From Anaeromyxobacter dehalogenans 2CP-C (lineage in GTDB: Bacteria; Myxococcota; Myxococcia; Myxococcales; Anaeromyxobacteraceae): a stretch of DNA of 64,000 bases. Position 1 is the first letter of the stretch. Each line of letters begins with the position of its first letter. Below the pieces are notes generated by a model. The model ran no database searches. It was not told the origin of the DNA and worked only from the letters and a program-made list of their open reading frames with translations. The position numbers and the translations under genes were made by a program. Shown in pieces: positions 9,586 to 17,810 of this stretch. The stretch spans positions 806,001 through 870,000 of the forward strand of contig NC_007760.1 of assembly GCF_000013385.1 (NCBI RefSeq), in the 5' to 3' direction.

Positions 9586-11619
9586 TCAGGCGGCCAGCGC
9601 GACGCGCCCGAGCGGCCGGACCGTGAGCTCGGGCGGGAGCTCGTCGTAGGCCAGCACCGCCACGGCCGGCAGGCGGGGCGCGAGCAGCGTTCGGAGCGCC
9701 CGGCGGACGTCGGCGCTGGTCAGCACCACCGGCGGCGCCGCCTGTGCCTCCGCCTCGGCGCCGATGCGTTCCACCAGCTCCGCCGCGATGCGCGGATCGA
9801 TCGCGAGCACATCGCCTGCGAGCCCCTCGCGGAGCACCTGCTCCGCGGCCGGATCGAGCAGCAGCGCGGCGAGCGGGCCCTCGCCCGCGTGGGCGTGCGC
9901 GAGGTGGCGGCGGAGCGCGCGCCGGGCGGCCTCCGCCAGCGCCGCCGGCCCGCGCCCCGCGCCGCCCGCCTCGAGCAGCGCCTCCAGGATCGTGCGCAGC
10001 GGTCGGATCGAGACGCCCTCCTCGACGAGCCGCCGCAGCACCTCCGCGAGCAGCGCGGGCGGGAGCTGGCGGCTCGCCTCGCGGACCAGCGCCGGCGCGC
10101 CCGGCTCGAGCGCGTCGAGCAGCGCCTGCACCTCCTGCACGCCGACGAGCTGCGGCGCGTTGCGGACGAGCGCCGCCGCGGCGGCCGCGAGCGCGCGATC
10201 GAGCGGGCCACGCACCGCGCCCAGCGCGCGGGCGCGGGGCGCGTCCGCCTCGGCGATCACCGACACCGCCCGCCCGGAGAGCGGATCGCGCTCGGCCGCG
10301 GCCTCGATGCCGACGAGCGCGAGCTCGTCCGGCGCGGCGAGGACCACCACCTGCCCGGCGGGCGCGGTGCCGCCGCCGGCGGGGACCTCGTCGATGAGCA
10401 GGCGGTGGCCACCCGCGGGGAGCGGGGCGGGCCGGAGCGCGACGGGCGGCGTGCGGACGCCGAGCGTGCGCCACACCGTCTCGCGCAGCGCCGCGAGCCC
10501 TTCCTGGCCGGCCGGGGTGGCGGCCGCGGCGAGCAGATCGTCCGCCAGCTCGAGCGCGAGCGGCGCCGCGCCGTCCGCGTCCACGCCGGAGGGGCCGGAC
10601 GCGCTCGCGGTCCCGGGCGCGGAGCGGGTCGCCGCGGCCGGCGCGCGCGCCCGGCGCGCGATCCACCAGGCGGCGGCGCCGCCCGCGCCGGCGAGCGCCA
10701 GGAACGGCGCGGCCGGCAGCCCCGGCGCGAGCGCGAGCGCGCCGAGCAGCGCGGCCACCGCCGCGATCGGCGCGGGCTCGGCGAGGAGCTGGCGCCCGAT
10801 CTCGCCTCCGAGCGTCGCGCCCTCCTCCTCGCCCGCCACCCGCGTCACGGCGATGCCCGCCGCGACGGCGACGAGCAGCGACGGGATCTGCGACGACAGC
10901 CCGTCGCCGATGGCGAGCAGCGCGTACCGGCGCGCGGCGTCGCCGGCCGTCATCCCGCGCAGCACGCCGGCCACGAGCCCGCCCGCCACGTTGACGAGCA
11001 CGATGGCGACGCCGGCGATCGCGTCGCCCTTCACGAACTTGAGCGCGCCGTCCATCGCGCCGTAGAGCTGGCTCTCGCGCTCCAGCGCGCGCCGCCGCCG
11101 CCGCGCGTCGGCGGCGTCCAGCGTCCCCGCCCGCACGTCGGCGTCGATGGCCATCTGCTTGCCCGGGAGCGCGTCCAGCGTGAAGCGCGCCGCCACCTCC
11201 GCGACGCGCTCGGCGCCCTTCGCCACCACCAGGAGCTGCACCAGCGTCAGGATCGCGAACACCACCGCGCCCACGACGTGGTTGCCCTGGACGACCACGC
11301 GGCCGAACGCCTCGATGACCCGGCCGGCCTCGCCGCGCGAGAGCACGAGGCGCGTCGAGCTCACGTTGAGCGCGAGGCGGAAGAGCGTGGTGAGCAGGAG
11401 GAGCGTGGGGAAGCTCGCGAACCGGAGCGCGTCGCGGGCGAACAGCGTGACCACCAGCACCGTGGCGGCCGCGGCCAGGTTCGCCGCGAGCAGCAGGTCG
11501 AGGACGCCCGGCGCGAGCGGTGTCACGAGCAGCAGCACGAGGCCCAGCACCGCGAGCGCGAACAGCGCCTCGCCGGAGGAGCGGAGGCGGGAGAGCAGGG
11601 CGTGGACGGGGATCGTCAT
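9586..11619 (-). CDS. sctV: type III secretion export gate protein SctV (FlhA/FHIPEP family)
   Basis: 677 residues, last gene of the type III operon. It has about eight N-terminal membrane helices and the FHIPEP-family segment from TLFRLALNVSSTRLVLS through RFTLDALPGKQMAIDADVRAG to GDAIAGVAIVLVNVAGG. The C-terminal cytoplasmic domain forms the nonameric ring that docks chaperone-substrate complexes. The ATG overlaps the sctU stop by 4 bases (ATGA at 11616-11619). By sequence alone it could be flagellar FlhA. The lipoprotein SctJ and SctI-like rod protein in the same operon, and the absence of any hook, ring or flagellin gene, favour a non-flagellar system. An Ala/Pro-rich linker separates membrane and cytoplasmic parts. 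Confidence 0.93.
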   Translation of the reverse strand: MTIPVHALLSRLRSSGEALFALAVLGLVLLLVTPLAPGVLDLLLAANLAAAATVLVVTLFARDALRFASFPTLLLLTTLFRLALNVSSTRLVLSRGEAGRVIEAFGRVVVQGNHVVGAVVFAILTLVQLLVVAKGAERVAEVAARFTLDALPGKQMAIDADVRAGTLDAADARRRRRALERESQLYGAMDGALKFVKGDAIAGVAIVLVNVAGGLVAGVLRGMTAGDAARRYALLAIGDGLSSQIPSLLVAVAAGIAVTRVAGEEEGATLGGEIGRQLLAEPAPIAAVAALLGALALAPGLPAAPFLALAGAGGAAAWWIARRARAPAAATRSAPGTASASGPSGVDADGAAPLALELADDLLAAAATPAGQEGLAALRETVWRTLGVRTPPVALRPAPLPAGGHRLLIDEVPAGGGTAPAGQVVVLAAPDELALVGIEAAAERDPLSGRAVSVIAEADAPRARALGAVRGPLDRALAAAAAALVRNAPQLVGVQEVQALLDALEPGAPALVREASRQLPPALLAEVLRRLVEEGVSIRPLRTILEALLEAGGAGRGPAALAEAARRALRRHLAHAHAGEGPLAALLLDPAAEQVLREGLAGDVLAIDPRIAAELVERIGAEAEAQAAPPVVLTSADVRRALRTLLAPRLPAVAVLAYDELPPELTVRPLGRVALAA

Positions 11620-12647
11620 GGCTTGGCCTCCAGGCCGTACAGGTGCGCGAGGACAGCGGCGGCGGCCTCGTAGAGCGCCTCGGGGATCTCGTCGCCGACC
11701 TCGGCGAGGCGGTGCAGCGCGCGGGCGAGCGCGACGTCGCGGACCACCGGCACGCCGGCCCGTCGCGCGGCGGAGCGGATGCGCGCCGCCGCGTCGCCCG
11801 CGCCCTTCGCGACGACGCGCGGCGCGCCGCCGTCCCGGCGGTCGTGGTGCAGCGCCACCGCCAGGTGCGTCGGGTTCACCACCACCACGGTGGCGCGCGC
11901 CACCGCCGGCGCCTCGAGCAGGGCGCGGTGGCGCCGCTGCCGCTCGGCGCGGTGGAGCGGATCGCCCTCGTCCTCCCGGTGCTCGCGGCGAACCTCGTCG
12001 CGCGTCATCATGAGGGCGCGCCGGTGGCGGCGGCGCACCAGCGCGAGGTCGAGCGCGCCGAGCACCGCGAACGCGGCGGCGAGGCGCCAGGTGAGCCCGC
12101 CGAGGACCGCAGGGGATCGCCAGAGCGCGGCCGGGCCGAGCCGCGGGAGCGCGGCGAGCGACGGCGCCGCGCCGGCGAGCCAGCCGCAGGCCAGCGCGGC
12201 CAGCACGGCGGCCTTGACGAGCCCCAGGGCGGCGGCGGCGAGCTGCGAGGTGGACAGGAGGCGCCGCAGGCCGCGCGCCGGGTCGAGCCGCTCGAGCCGG
12301 GGCGCGAGCGCGGCGAGGGAGAGGCCCGGGCCGGCCTGCAGCGCGGCCGCAGCGGCGCCGGCGAGGAGGGCGCCGCCGCAGGCGGGCAGCGAGAGCCGCA
12401 GGACCGCCGAGGCCGCGCCCTGGAGCGCGGCCGCCGGGCTCCCCGGCGCGCCGCCCGCCGCGGCGAGCGCCGCGCGGAGCATCGCGCCCAGCTCGGCGGC
12501 CGCGCCCGGCGCGGAGGCGGCCAGGGCCGCCAGCCCGCCGGCCAGCGCGGCCGCGCCGGTGAGCTCGCGGCTGACCGCCACCTCGCCGCGCCGGCGGGCC
12601 TCGCGCAGCCGCCGCGGGGTGGGCTGCTCGGTCCGGTTCCCGGTCAC
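11616..12647 (-). CDS. sctU: type III secretion substrate-switch protein SctU (FlhB family)
   Basis: 343 residues from a GTG start that overlaps the sctT stop as GTGA (12644-12647). The start is fixed by the family N-terminus TEQPTPRRLREARRRGEVAVS. Four hydrophobic segments follow, then the cytoplasmic linker (MTRDEVRREHREDEGDP) and the autocleavage motif NPTH within VVVNPTHLAVAL (near bases 11860-11890). Self-cleavage between Asn and Pro switches the secreted substrate class from early to late components. All key residues are intact. A much longer reading frame extends upstream, but it would run through sctT and lacks family similarity. Confidence 0.94.
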   Translation of the reverse strand: MTGNRTEQPTPRRLREARRRGEVAVSRELTGAAALAGGLAALAASAPGAAAELGAMLRAALAAAGGAPGSPAAALQGAASAVLRLSLPACGGALLAGAAAAALQAGPGLSLAALAPRLERLDPARGLRRLLSTSQLAAAALGLVKAAVLAALACGWLAGAAPSLAALPRLGPAALWRSPAVLGGLTWRLAAAFAVLGALDLALVRRRHRRALMMTRDEVRREHREDEGDPLHRAERQRRHRALLEAPAVARATVVVVNPTHLAVALHHDRRDGGAPRVVAKGAGDAAARIRSAARRAGVPVVRDVALARALHRLAEVGDEIPEALYEAAAAVLAHLYGLEAKP

Positions 12648-13420
12648 GGCCGTCCTCCGGAGAGCACGGTCACCAGCTGGCCGGGGAGCGCGGCCAGCGA
12701 GACCAGCCGCCCGGCGCCCGCGCTCGCGGCCGCCGCGAGCAGCGCCAGGCCCAGGGCCGCGCGCGCCGGCTGGGCCACGTTCACCGGGCCGAGCTGCGGC
12801 GCGACCCGCGCCGCCAGCGACAGGGCGAGATCGGCGGCCAGCACCCCCGCCGCGGCGGGCGCCGCCACCGCCACCGCGGCCGCGAGCAGCTCCGCCGACG
12901 CGTGCAGGACCACCTCGCGGGCCGCGCCGGCGGGAAACGGCGCCCCGGCGGGCAGCGTCGCGAAGCTCGCGAGCAGCCCGCGGAGCACCAGGCGATCTCC
13001 GCCGCCCCACGCGGCCAGCACCACCACCCAGTGGGCGAGCAGGTCGCCGGAGGCGCTCTCGCGCTGGCGGACCGGGGCCACGTGGAGCTCGGCCAGGGTG
13101 GCGCCGCGGAAGGTGTCGGCGAGGCGCCCGGCGGCGCGGGCCGCCTCCACCGGCGCCGCCGCGAGCAGGCCGAGCGCGAGGCCGAGCGCCGCCTCGCGGG
13201 CCGCCGCGACCGCGAAGGCGATCGCCTCCGCCGGCCCGGCCGGCGCCCCCGCCGCGAGCGCCGCGGCGCCGCCGAGGCCGAGCGCGAGGCCCAACCGCGC
13301 CACCGGCGGCGCCATCGGGCCGCCGAGCAGCGGCGAGAGCATCACCACCGGCGCGAGCCGCAGCGCGTGCAGGAGCGCGCCGGCGAGCCGCGGCAGGAGG
13401 TCCGGGGCGAGCTCGCTCAC
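12644..13420 (-). CDS. sctT: type III secretion export apparatus protein SctT (FliR family)
   Basis: 258 residues, almost all hydrophobic, with about six membrane segments. With SctR and SctS it builds the helical export gate in the inner membrane. The N-terminal LRLAPVVMLSPLLGG pattern and the position directly after sctS and before sctU match the universal R-S-T-U order. It overlaps both neighbours by four bases (GTGA at each junction), which implies translational coupling. It is very Ala-rich even for this genome. Confidence 0.9.
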   Translation of the reverse strand: MSELAPDLLPRLAGALLHALRLAPVVMLSPLLGGPMAPPVARLGLALGLGGAAALAAGAPAGPAEAIAFAVAAAREAALGLALGLLAAAPVEAARAAGRLADTFRGATLAELHVAPVRQRESASGDLLAHWVVVLAAWGGGDRLVLRGLLASFATLPAGAPFPAGAAREVVLHASAELLAAAVAVAAPAAAGVLAADLALSLAARVAPQLGPVNVAQPARAALGLALLAAAASAGAGRLVSLAALPGQLVTVLSGGRP

Positions 13421-13683
13421 GGCGCGATCCGGGGCACGAGGGCGAGGCAGTCGGCGGCGAAGCGCACCGCGCGCGCGCCGATCCAGGGCGCGGCGATCGC
13501 GAGCGCGACCACCACCGCGACGAGGCGCGGGACCACGGCGAGGGTCTGCTCCTGGACCTGGGTGGCGGCCTGGAGCACGCCGGTGACGAGGCCGACCAGG
13601 AGCGCGGCGCCGAGCGGCGGGGCCGAGAGGACGAGCACGAGGAGGAGCGCCTCGCGGCCGAGGTGGAGGAGCGCGGGATCCAT
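13417..13683 (-). CDS. sctS: type III secretion export apparatus protein SctS (FliQ family)
   Basis: 88 residues with the two-helix hairpin expected of FliQ/SctS: LGREALLLVLVLSAPPLGAA, then LVTGVLQAATQVQEQTLAVV with the conserved TQVQEQTL segment. The ATG at 13683 gives the family length; an upstream in-frame start would add a non-conserved arginine-rich 16-residue leader reaching into sctR. It begins 2 bases after sctR and overlaps sctT by 4 bases. Confidence 0.93.
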   Translation of the reverse strand: MDPALLHLGREALLLVLVLSAPPLGAALLVGLVTGVLQAATQVQEQTLAVVPRLVAVVVALAIAAPWIGARAVRFAADCLALVPRIAP

Positions 13684-13685
13684 GG

Positions 13686-14363
13686 TCACCCTGCGTACGA
13701 GAGCGCCAGCGCGCGGGCGAGGAGCTTCCACCCGTCCACGGCGACGAAGAGGAGCAGCTTGAACGGGAGCGCGACCGAGGTGGGCGAGAGCTGGGTGAGG
13801 CCGAGCGCGAGCAGCACGTTCGAGATCACCAGGTCCACCACCAGGAACGGCACGAACACCAGGAAGCCGATGGTGAAGGCCCGGCGCAGCTCCGACACCA
13901 CGAACGCGGGCGCGAGCACCGCCAGGTCGTCGTCGGCGGGGGCGGCGGCGTCCGGCGCGCGGAGCCGCCGCGCGACGTCGAGGAACGCCGCCCGGTCGTC
14001 GGGGCGCGCGAAGCGGGCGAGGAACGCCTTCACCGGCCCGGCGCCGCGCTGCAGGGCGGCCAGCGTGGCCGGGAGCCCGCGCTCGCCGGGCGCGGGCCGC
14101 GCCAGGGCGGCGGCCCGCTCCGCCACCGGCGCCATCACCAGCAGCGTCAGCACCAGCGCGAGGCCCGTGACGACCGTGTTGGGCGGCACCTGCGGCGCGC
14201 CCAGGGCGGAGCGCGCGATCGACAGGACCACCGAGATCTTGAGGAACGAGGTCAGCATCACCAGCGCCGCGGGCACGAGCGCGAGCAGCGCGAGCAGCAC
14301 CAGCATCTCGGCGGGCCGGTCGGCCACCGGGCCCGCGGACGGGACGAGGGCGAAGGCGATCAC
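13686..14363 (-). CDS. sctR: type III secretion export apparatus protein SctR (FliP family)
   Basis: 225 residues, GTG start overlapping the upstream FliO-like gene as GTGA. Family landmarks are the N-terminal LVMLTSFLKISVVLSIARSALG, the segment PPNTVVTGLALVLTLLVMAP, and the C-terminal FLVFVPFLVVDLVISNVLLALG and TSVALPFKLLLFVAVDGW. Five SctR subunits form the base of the export gate pore with SctS and SctT. The sequence is well conserved and complete. Confidence 0.95.
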   Translation of the reverse strand: MIAFALVPSAGPVADRPAEMLVLLALLALVPAALVMLTSFLKISVVLSIARSALGAPQVPPNTVVTGLALVLTLLVMAPVAERAAALARPAPGERGLPATLAALQRGAGPVKAFLARFARPDDRAAFLDVARRLRAPDAAAPADDDLAVLAPAFVVSELRRAFTIGFLVFVPFLVVDLVISNVLLALGLTQLSPTSVALPFKLLLFVAVDGWKLLARALALSYAG

Positions 14364-14719
14364 GGCCGGCCTCCCGGGGCGGCCGGCGCGGGCGCGCCGT
14401 CGAGCAGCGCGACGCGGTCGGCGCCGAACCCGACCAGCAGCCGGCGCCCGTCCACCTCCACCAGCGCCAGGCCGGCGTCGCGCGAGAGCGGCGCGCGGGC
14501 CACCACCACCAGCGCCGATGCGGGGCGCGCCGCGGCGCCGCGGCGGCGCGCCAGGACCGCGAGCGCGCCCACCGCGCAGGCGGCGAGCCCGCCCCGGGCG
14601 GCGGCGGGGGCCAGGTCGCCGGGGGCGCGGGAGAGGAGCAGGAGCACGCCGGCGGCGGCGAGCCCGGCCGCGGCGCGCGCGCCCGGCCGGGCGGGGAGCC
14701 CGCGGAGCCGGGCGATCAC
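14360..14719 (-). CDS. FliO-like small membrane protein in type III operon
   Basis: 119 residues from a GTG start that overlaps the sctQ stop as GTGA (14716-14719). Two hydrophobic segments near residues 17-30 and 41-56 are followed by a soluble domain with the FliO pattern LSRDAGLALVEVDGRRLLVG. In flagellar systems FliO helps FliP (the SctR homologue) assemble. It lies between the sctQ/FliN-type gene and sctR, the same place as fliO in flagellar operons. To my knowledge classical non-flagellar type III systems lack FliO, so this is an unusual retention. The call rests on the short C-terminal motif, topology and position. Confidence 0.7.
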   Translation of the reverse strand: MIARLRGLPARPGARAAAGLAAAGVLLLLSRAPGDLAPAAARGGLAACAVGALAVLARRRGAAARPASALVVVARAPLSRDAGLALVEVDGRRLLVGFGADRVALLDGAPAPAAPGGRP

Positions 14720-15690
14720 GGCGCCACCTCCAGCGAGAGGATGCGGACGCCCACCGCGCCCTCCACGTCCACCAGCTCGCCCCGCGCCACCGCGCGCTCG
14801 CCCAGCCGCAGGGTCACCAGCCCGCGCCGGTCGAGGTTCAGCGCGAGCACCGAGCCCGGCTCGAGCCGCGCCACCTCGGCGAGCGGGACGTCCACCCGGG
14901 CCAGCTCGACCTCGAGCGTCACCGGGAGCTGCGCATGCCGTTCGATCATCTCCGTCTCCTCCACGTGGAAGCCCTCCCCGTCGATCCGCCCGAGCGCCCG
15001 GAGCCCGCCGGGCAGGGCCAGCGCGTCGCGCCCGTCCGCGGGCGGGTCCACCACCAGCACGTCGCCGGGCTCGAGCGCGTCCAGCTCGGCCGCGGTGAGC
15101 GCGGCGGTCCCGCGGCGCAGCGAGCCCGGCACCGGGACGCGGCGGTCGAGGTCCGCCGGCCCGCGCAGCGCCCGGACCGCCGCGGGCGGCACCAGCAGGC
15201 GCGCGTGGCCACGGGCCTGCCCGGCCGCGATCTCCAGCTCGAGGGCGAGCGCGCCCGCGGGCTCGGCGGTGGCGCGGGCGAGGCGCGGCGCGAGCCGCTC
15301 CTCCACCTCGGCGACGCCGCAGGCGCCGTCGAGCGCGGCGAGGGCGAGCAGCTCGAGCGCGGTCGCCTCCACCGGCGTGAGCGCCGCGGCCGGCGCGGGT
15401 CCGCCGTCGCCGCCCGCCATCCGGTCCACCAGGCGCACCACCAGCGCCGGCTCCACCTCGAGGATCGCGGTCCCGGGGAGCGCCGGCAGGTCGATCGCGA
15501 TGCGCGCGGCGGCCGGGCGGGGAAGCGCGCGGCCCGGCACCGGCCGGCCCGTCACGGACACCTCGGCGCCGACGAGGTCCGAGAGCGCTCGCGCCGCCGC
15601 CACGGCGACCGCGGCCCCGAGCCGGCGGGGTGCGGCCGCCAGCTCGGCGTGGCCGCGCGAGACGGCGGGGAGATCGAACGGAAGCGCCAT
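14716..15690 (-). CDS. sctQ: type III secretion cytoplasmic ring protein SctQ (SpoA/FliM-FliN family)
   Basis: 324 residues. The last 85 residues are a SpoA domain (LPVTLEVELARVDVPLAEVARLEPGSVL ending GVRILSLE), as in SctQ, FliN and the end of FliM. The middle contains a degenerate second SpoA-like region (ELDALEPGDVLVVDPP). SctQ forms the sorting-platform pods that connect to the export ATPase through SctL. The ATG at 15690 (MALPFDLP) is chosen; a TTG 18 bases upstream is an alternative. About 120 non-coding bases separate it from the preceding small gene. Confidence 0.85.
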   Translation of the reverse strand: MALPFDLPAVSRGHAELAAAPRRLGAAVAVAAARALSDLVGAEVSVTGRPVPGRALPRPAAARIAIDLPALPGTAILEVEPALVVRLVDRMAGGDGGPAPAAALTPVEATALELLALAALDGACGVAEVEERLAPRLARATAEPAGALALELEIAAGQARGHARLLVPPAAVRALRGPADLDRRVPVPGSLRRGTAALTAAELDALEPGDVLVVDPPADGRDALALPGGLRALGRIDGEGFHVEETEMIERHAQLPVTLEVELARVDVPLAEVARLEPGSVLALNLDRRGLVTLRLGERAVARGELVDVEGAVGVRILSLEVAP

Positions 15691-15813
15691 GCGCGTCCGG
15701 ATTTCCAACCCGCGTGCCAGGGCCCGATCGCTCGGGACGACGCGGGGTTGTGGCGCGACGATGCGTCCGCCCGCGTCCGCCCCCGAGGCGGCCGGTCCGC
15801 GGCGCGGCCGCCC

Positions 15814-16140
15814 TCAGCCGGACACCCGCTCCCGGCACAGGCGCACCAGGGCCCCGGCCACGTCCGCCGGCGGAGCCCCGCCCAGGGCGAGTTCGGCCAG
15901 CAGCCGGGCCACCCGCGGGCGCTCGGCGGCGGCCGCCGCCTCGGCCCGGGCGCGCCGCTCCGCCGGCGCGGGCTCGACGGCCGCCGCGAGCGCCTCCAGC
16001 CGCGCGCGGCCCGGGAGCCGGGCGAGGCGGGCGGCCTCCTCCGCGGCGGCGGGAGACGGGCCCCGGGCGAGGAGGGCCTGCGCGCGCCCGGACGCGAGCG
16101 CGGCCGCGGCGGCGGCGAGGCGCCGGTCCGCGGCGGTCAC
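15814..16140 (-). CDS. small Ala/Arg-rich protein of unknown function between sctJ and sctQ
   Basis: 108 residues from a GTG start that overlaps the sctJ stop as GTGA (16137-16140). It is strongly helical by composition, with no membrane segment and no signal peptide. The gene is certainly part of the type III operon by spacing and codon use. By position it could be an SctK- or SctL-like sorting-platform adaptor, but I see no diagnostic motif and do not assign it. The frame remains open upstream into sctJ, but that part is the shadow of sctJ. Confidence 0.6.
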   Translation of the reverse strand: MTAADRRLAAAAAALASGRAQALLARGPSPAAAEEAARLARLPGRARLEALAAAVEPAPAERRARAEAAAAAERPRVARLLAELALGGAPPADVAGALVRLCRERVSG

Positions 16141-16856
16141 GACGGCTTCCCCCGGCGCCAGCGCACGCCCGCGCCGCCGCCCACCGCGATCGCCGCGGCG
16201 CCGGCGGCGGCCGCGAGCGCGAGCAGCACCGGCGAGCGGCCGCGGCGCGCGGCCGGGGGCGGCGCGCTCGCCTGCGGCGCCTCCGCGAACACCACCGACA
16301 CCGCGCCGGCGTCGAGCCCGTCGGCCGCCCCGGCCACCAGGGCCCGGAGCCCGGGCTCGAGCGCCCGCACCGCGGCGCACGCCGCCGCGCGGCACCGCAC
16401 CAGCACCGCGGCGCGCGGCGCGGGCCGCTCGCCGGGCCGGAACGGATCCGCCTGCGGCAGGCCGAGGTGCACGCGCGCGCCGACCACCCCGTCGATGGCC
16501 TCGATGCTGCGCGCGAGCTCGCCGGAGAGCGCGTGGAGGTACATCGCGTGCTCCTCGGTGGCGGTCGGGACCATCGAGCCCTTCGCGAGCACCGCGTCGA
16601 AGCCGGCCGGGCGCTGCCGCGGGAGGTCGCGCTCGGCCAGCACGCGCCGGGCGCGTGCGGCGTCGGCCGGGGCGACGCGGACCTCCCAGCCGCCGTCGGC
16701 GCCGTCCTCGCGCGCCTTCTCCGCGGCGATGCCGCCCTCGTCGAGCGCGACGAGGACGTCGTTCGCCTGCGGCTCGTCGAGACCGTGCAGGAGCGCCTCG
16801 CCGGAGCAGCCGGCGAGCGCGAGGGCGAGCGGGAGCGCGAGGGATGCGAGGCGCAT
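16137..16856 (-). CDS. sctJ: type III secretion inner-membrane ring lipoprotein SctJ
   Basis: 239 residues. The signal peptide ends in a lipobox (LALAGC, Cys17), so it is a lipoprotein anchored to the inner membrane facing the periplasm. The EscJ/YscJ/PrgK ring-building domains follow, including the loop GSMVPTATEEHAMYLHALSGELARSIE and VVGARVHLGLPQADPF. A C-terminal membrane helix (SPVLLALAAAAGAAAIAVGG) completes the family layout. The lipobox and short length separate it from flagellar FliF, which is larger and not a lipoprotein, so this gene identifies the operon as non-flagellar. It begins 10 bases after sctI. Confidence 0.94.
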   Translation of the reverse strand: MRLASLALPLALALAGCSGEALLHGLDEPQANDVLVALDEGGIAAEKAREDGADGGWEVRVAPADAARARRVLAERDLPRQRPAGFDAVLAKGSMVPTATEEHAMYLHALSGELARSIEAIDGVVGARVHLGLPQADPFRPGERPAPRAAVLVRCRAAACAAVRALEPGLRALVAGAADGLDAGAVSVVFAEAPQASAPPPAARRGRSPVLLALAAAAGAAAIAVGGGAGVRWRRGKPS

Positions 16857-16866
16857 GGCGGGTCCT

Positions 16867-17223
16867 CTAGAGCTGCGTGTTGAGCGCCTGCTTCACGGCC
16901 TGGGCGCCCTGCTCGACCAGCTTGGCGGCGAGGTCCACGGTCTGGACGGTCCGGTAGGCCTCCGCCTGCAGCCCGAGCAGCTCCTGGGCGGTGAAGGTGC
17001 GCCCGGAGCGGGCGGCGGTGAGCACCGCGTCGAGCCGGGCCTGGGCGCGCTCGACCGCGGCGAGCGCGGCGGCGCCGGCGGTCGGGCGCGCCGGCTCGCG
17101 CGCGGGCGGCGCGGCCGGGGCCGGGCCGGCGCGCGCCTCGAGCGTCTTCGCGAAGCTCTGCTGCGGCGCGACCGCGGCGGCCGGAAGGGCCGGGGCGGCC
17201 GCGCCCACCGGGGCGACGGGCAT
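16867..17223 (-). CDS. sctI: type III secretion inner rod protein SctI-like
   Basis: 118 residues. The N-terminal half is Ala/Pro-rich. The C-terminal 45 residues have the YscI/HrpB/PrgJ pattern: QELLGLQAEAYRTVQTVDLAAKLVEQGAQAVKQALNTQL, cut here into EAYRTVQTVDLAAKLVEQ and VKQALNTQL, ending in the family's typical NTQL. SctI joins the needle base to the SctRST gate. The order SctF-like, SctI, SctJ matches prgI-prgJ-prgK of Salmonella SPI-1. It lies 10 bases from each neighbour. Confidence 0.8.
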   Translation of the reverse strand: MPVAPVGAAAPALPAAAVAPQQSFAKTLEARAGPAPAAPPAREPARPTAGAAALAAVERAQARLDAVLTAARSGRTFTAQELLGLQAEAYRTVQTVDLAAKLVEQGAQAVKQALNTQL

Positions 17224-17233
17224 GGCGCGCTCG

Positions 17234-17671
17234 CTAGTGGATGTTCTGGATGGCGGCCCGGGCGCTGTCGTGCCGGACCTTCATCACGTTGGACACCGCG
17301 GTGAACTCGCGGCTCTCCCGCTGCATGTGCTCCTGCAGCTGGAGGTACTGGAGGTTGAAGGTCTGGGCCTCGCGCTGCAGCGCGCGCGTGGCGTCGAGGA
17401 CGTCGCCGCCCGCGCCGCCGCCCGGCGCCCCGGTGAGCGCGCCGGCCAGCGGGGAGCCGGCGAGCGGCGACCCGCCGGCGGCCGCGGCGCCGGAGCGGAT
17501 GGCGGCGGACAGGATGGTGCCGCCCGGGATGATGGGCGCGGCGAGCTCGACGGTGGCGGCCACCCCGCGGACCAGCCCCTCGGCGGCGCCGCGCAGGGCG
17601 CTGTCGAAGCGCCCGGGCAGCGCGCGCTGGGTGCTGGCGGGGGCGACGTGGATCGACTCGATTCGGTTCAT
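17234..17671 (-). CDS. candidate type III needle protein (SctF-like) with long N-terminal extension
   Basis: 145 residues, first gene of the operon. Residues 1-90 are Ala/Gly-rich with a hydrophobic stretch near 39-60. Residues 94-145 form one or two helices, and the last 20 ([20 protein letters not shown]) match the end of the PrgI-type needle subunit position by position in the pattern SN-V-KV-D-AAI-QN. Position in front of sctI and sctJ is where sctF sits in SPI-1-type operons. Known needle subunits are only about 80 residues, so this would be a long variant. An alternative is an operon-specific secreted protein or chaperone. The ATG at 17671 is the last Met before the conserved part; longer frames run into the divergent neighbour. 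Confidence 0.55.
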   Translation of the reverse strand: MNRIESIHVAPASTQRALPGRFDSALRGAAEGLVRGVAATVELAAPIIPGGTILSAAIRSGAAAAGGSPLAGSPLAGALTGAPGGGAGGDVLDATRALQREAQTFNLQYLQLQEHMQRESREFTAVSNVMKVRHDSARAAIQNIH

Positions 17672-17810
17672 GGCGTGCGTCCTCCTCGGCGCGACCGTCA
17701 GCAACGCCCGTGCCGCGGTGAAAGCGCCCGCCGGCGCGGGCGGCGGGCGAGGGGCACCGGCCGGCGCGCGACCGGGGCGGGCGGGCGGCGGACCGTGGTA
17801 ACGTCCGCGC

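Noticed and set aside
11779-17304. A plus-strand open frame of 1841 codons antisense to the type III operon
   Set aside because: Ser/Arg/Ala/Pro composition without motifs; it is the antisense shadow of sctI to sctU.
9586-17671. Reading the operon as a flagellar gene cluster
   Set aside because: SctJ is a short lipoprotein unlike FliF, SctI and a needle-like protein are present, and no hook, ring, motor or flagellin gene is seen.
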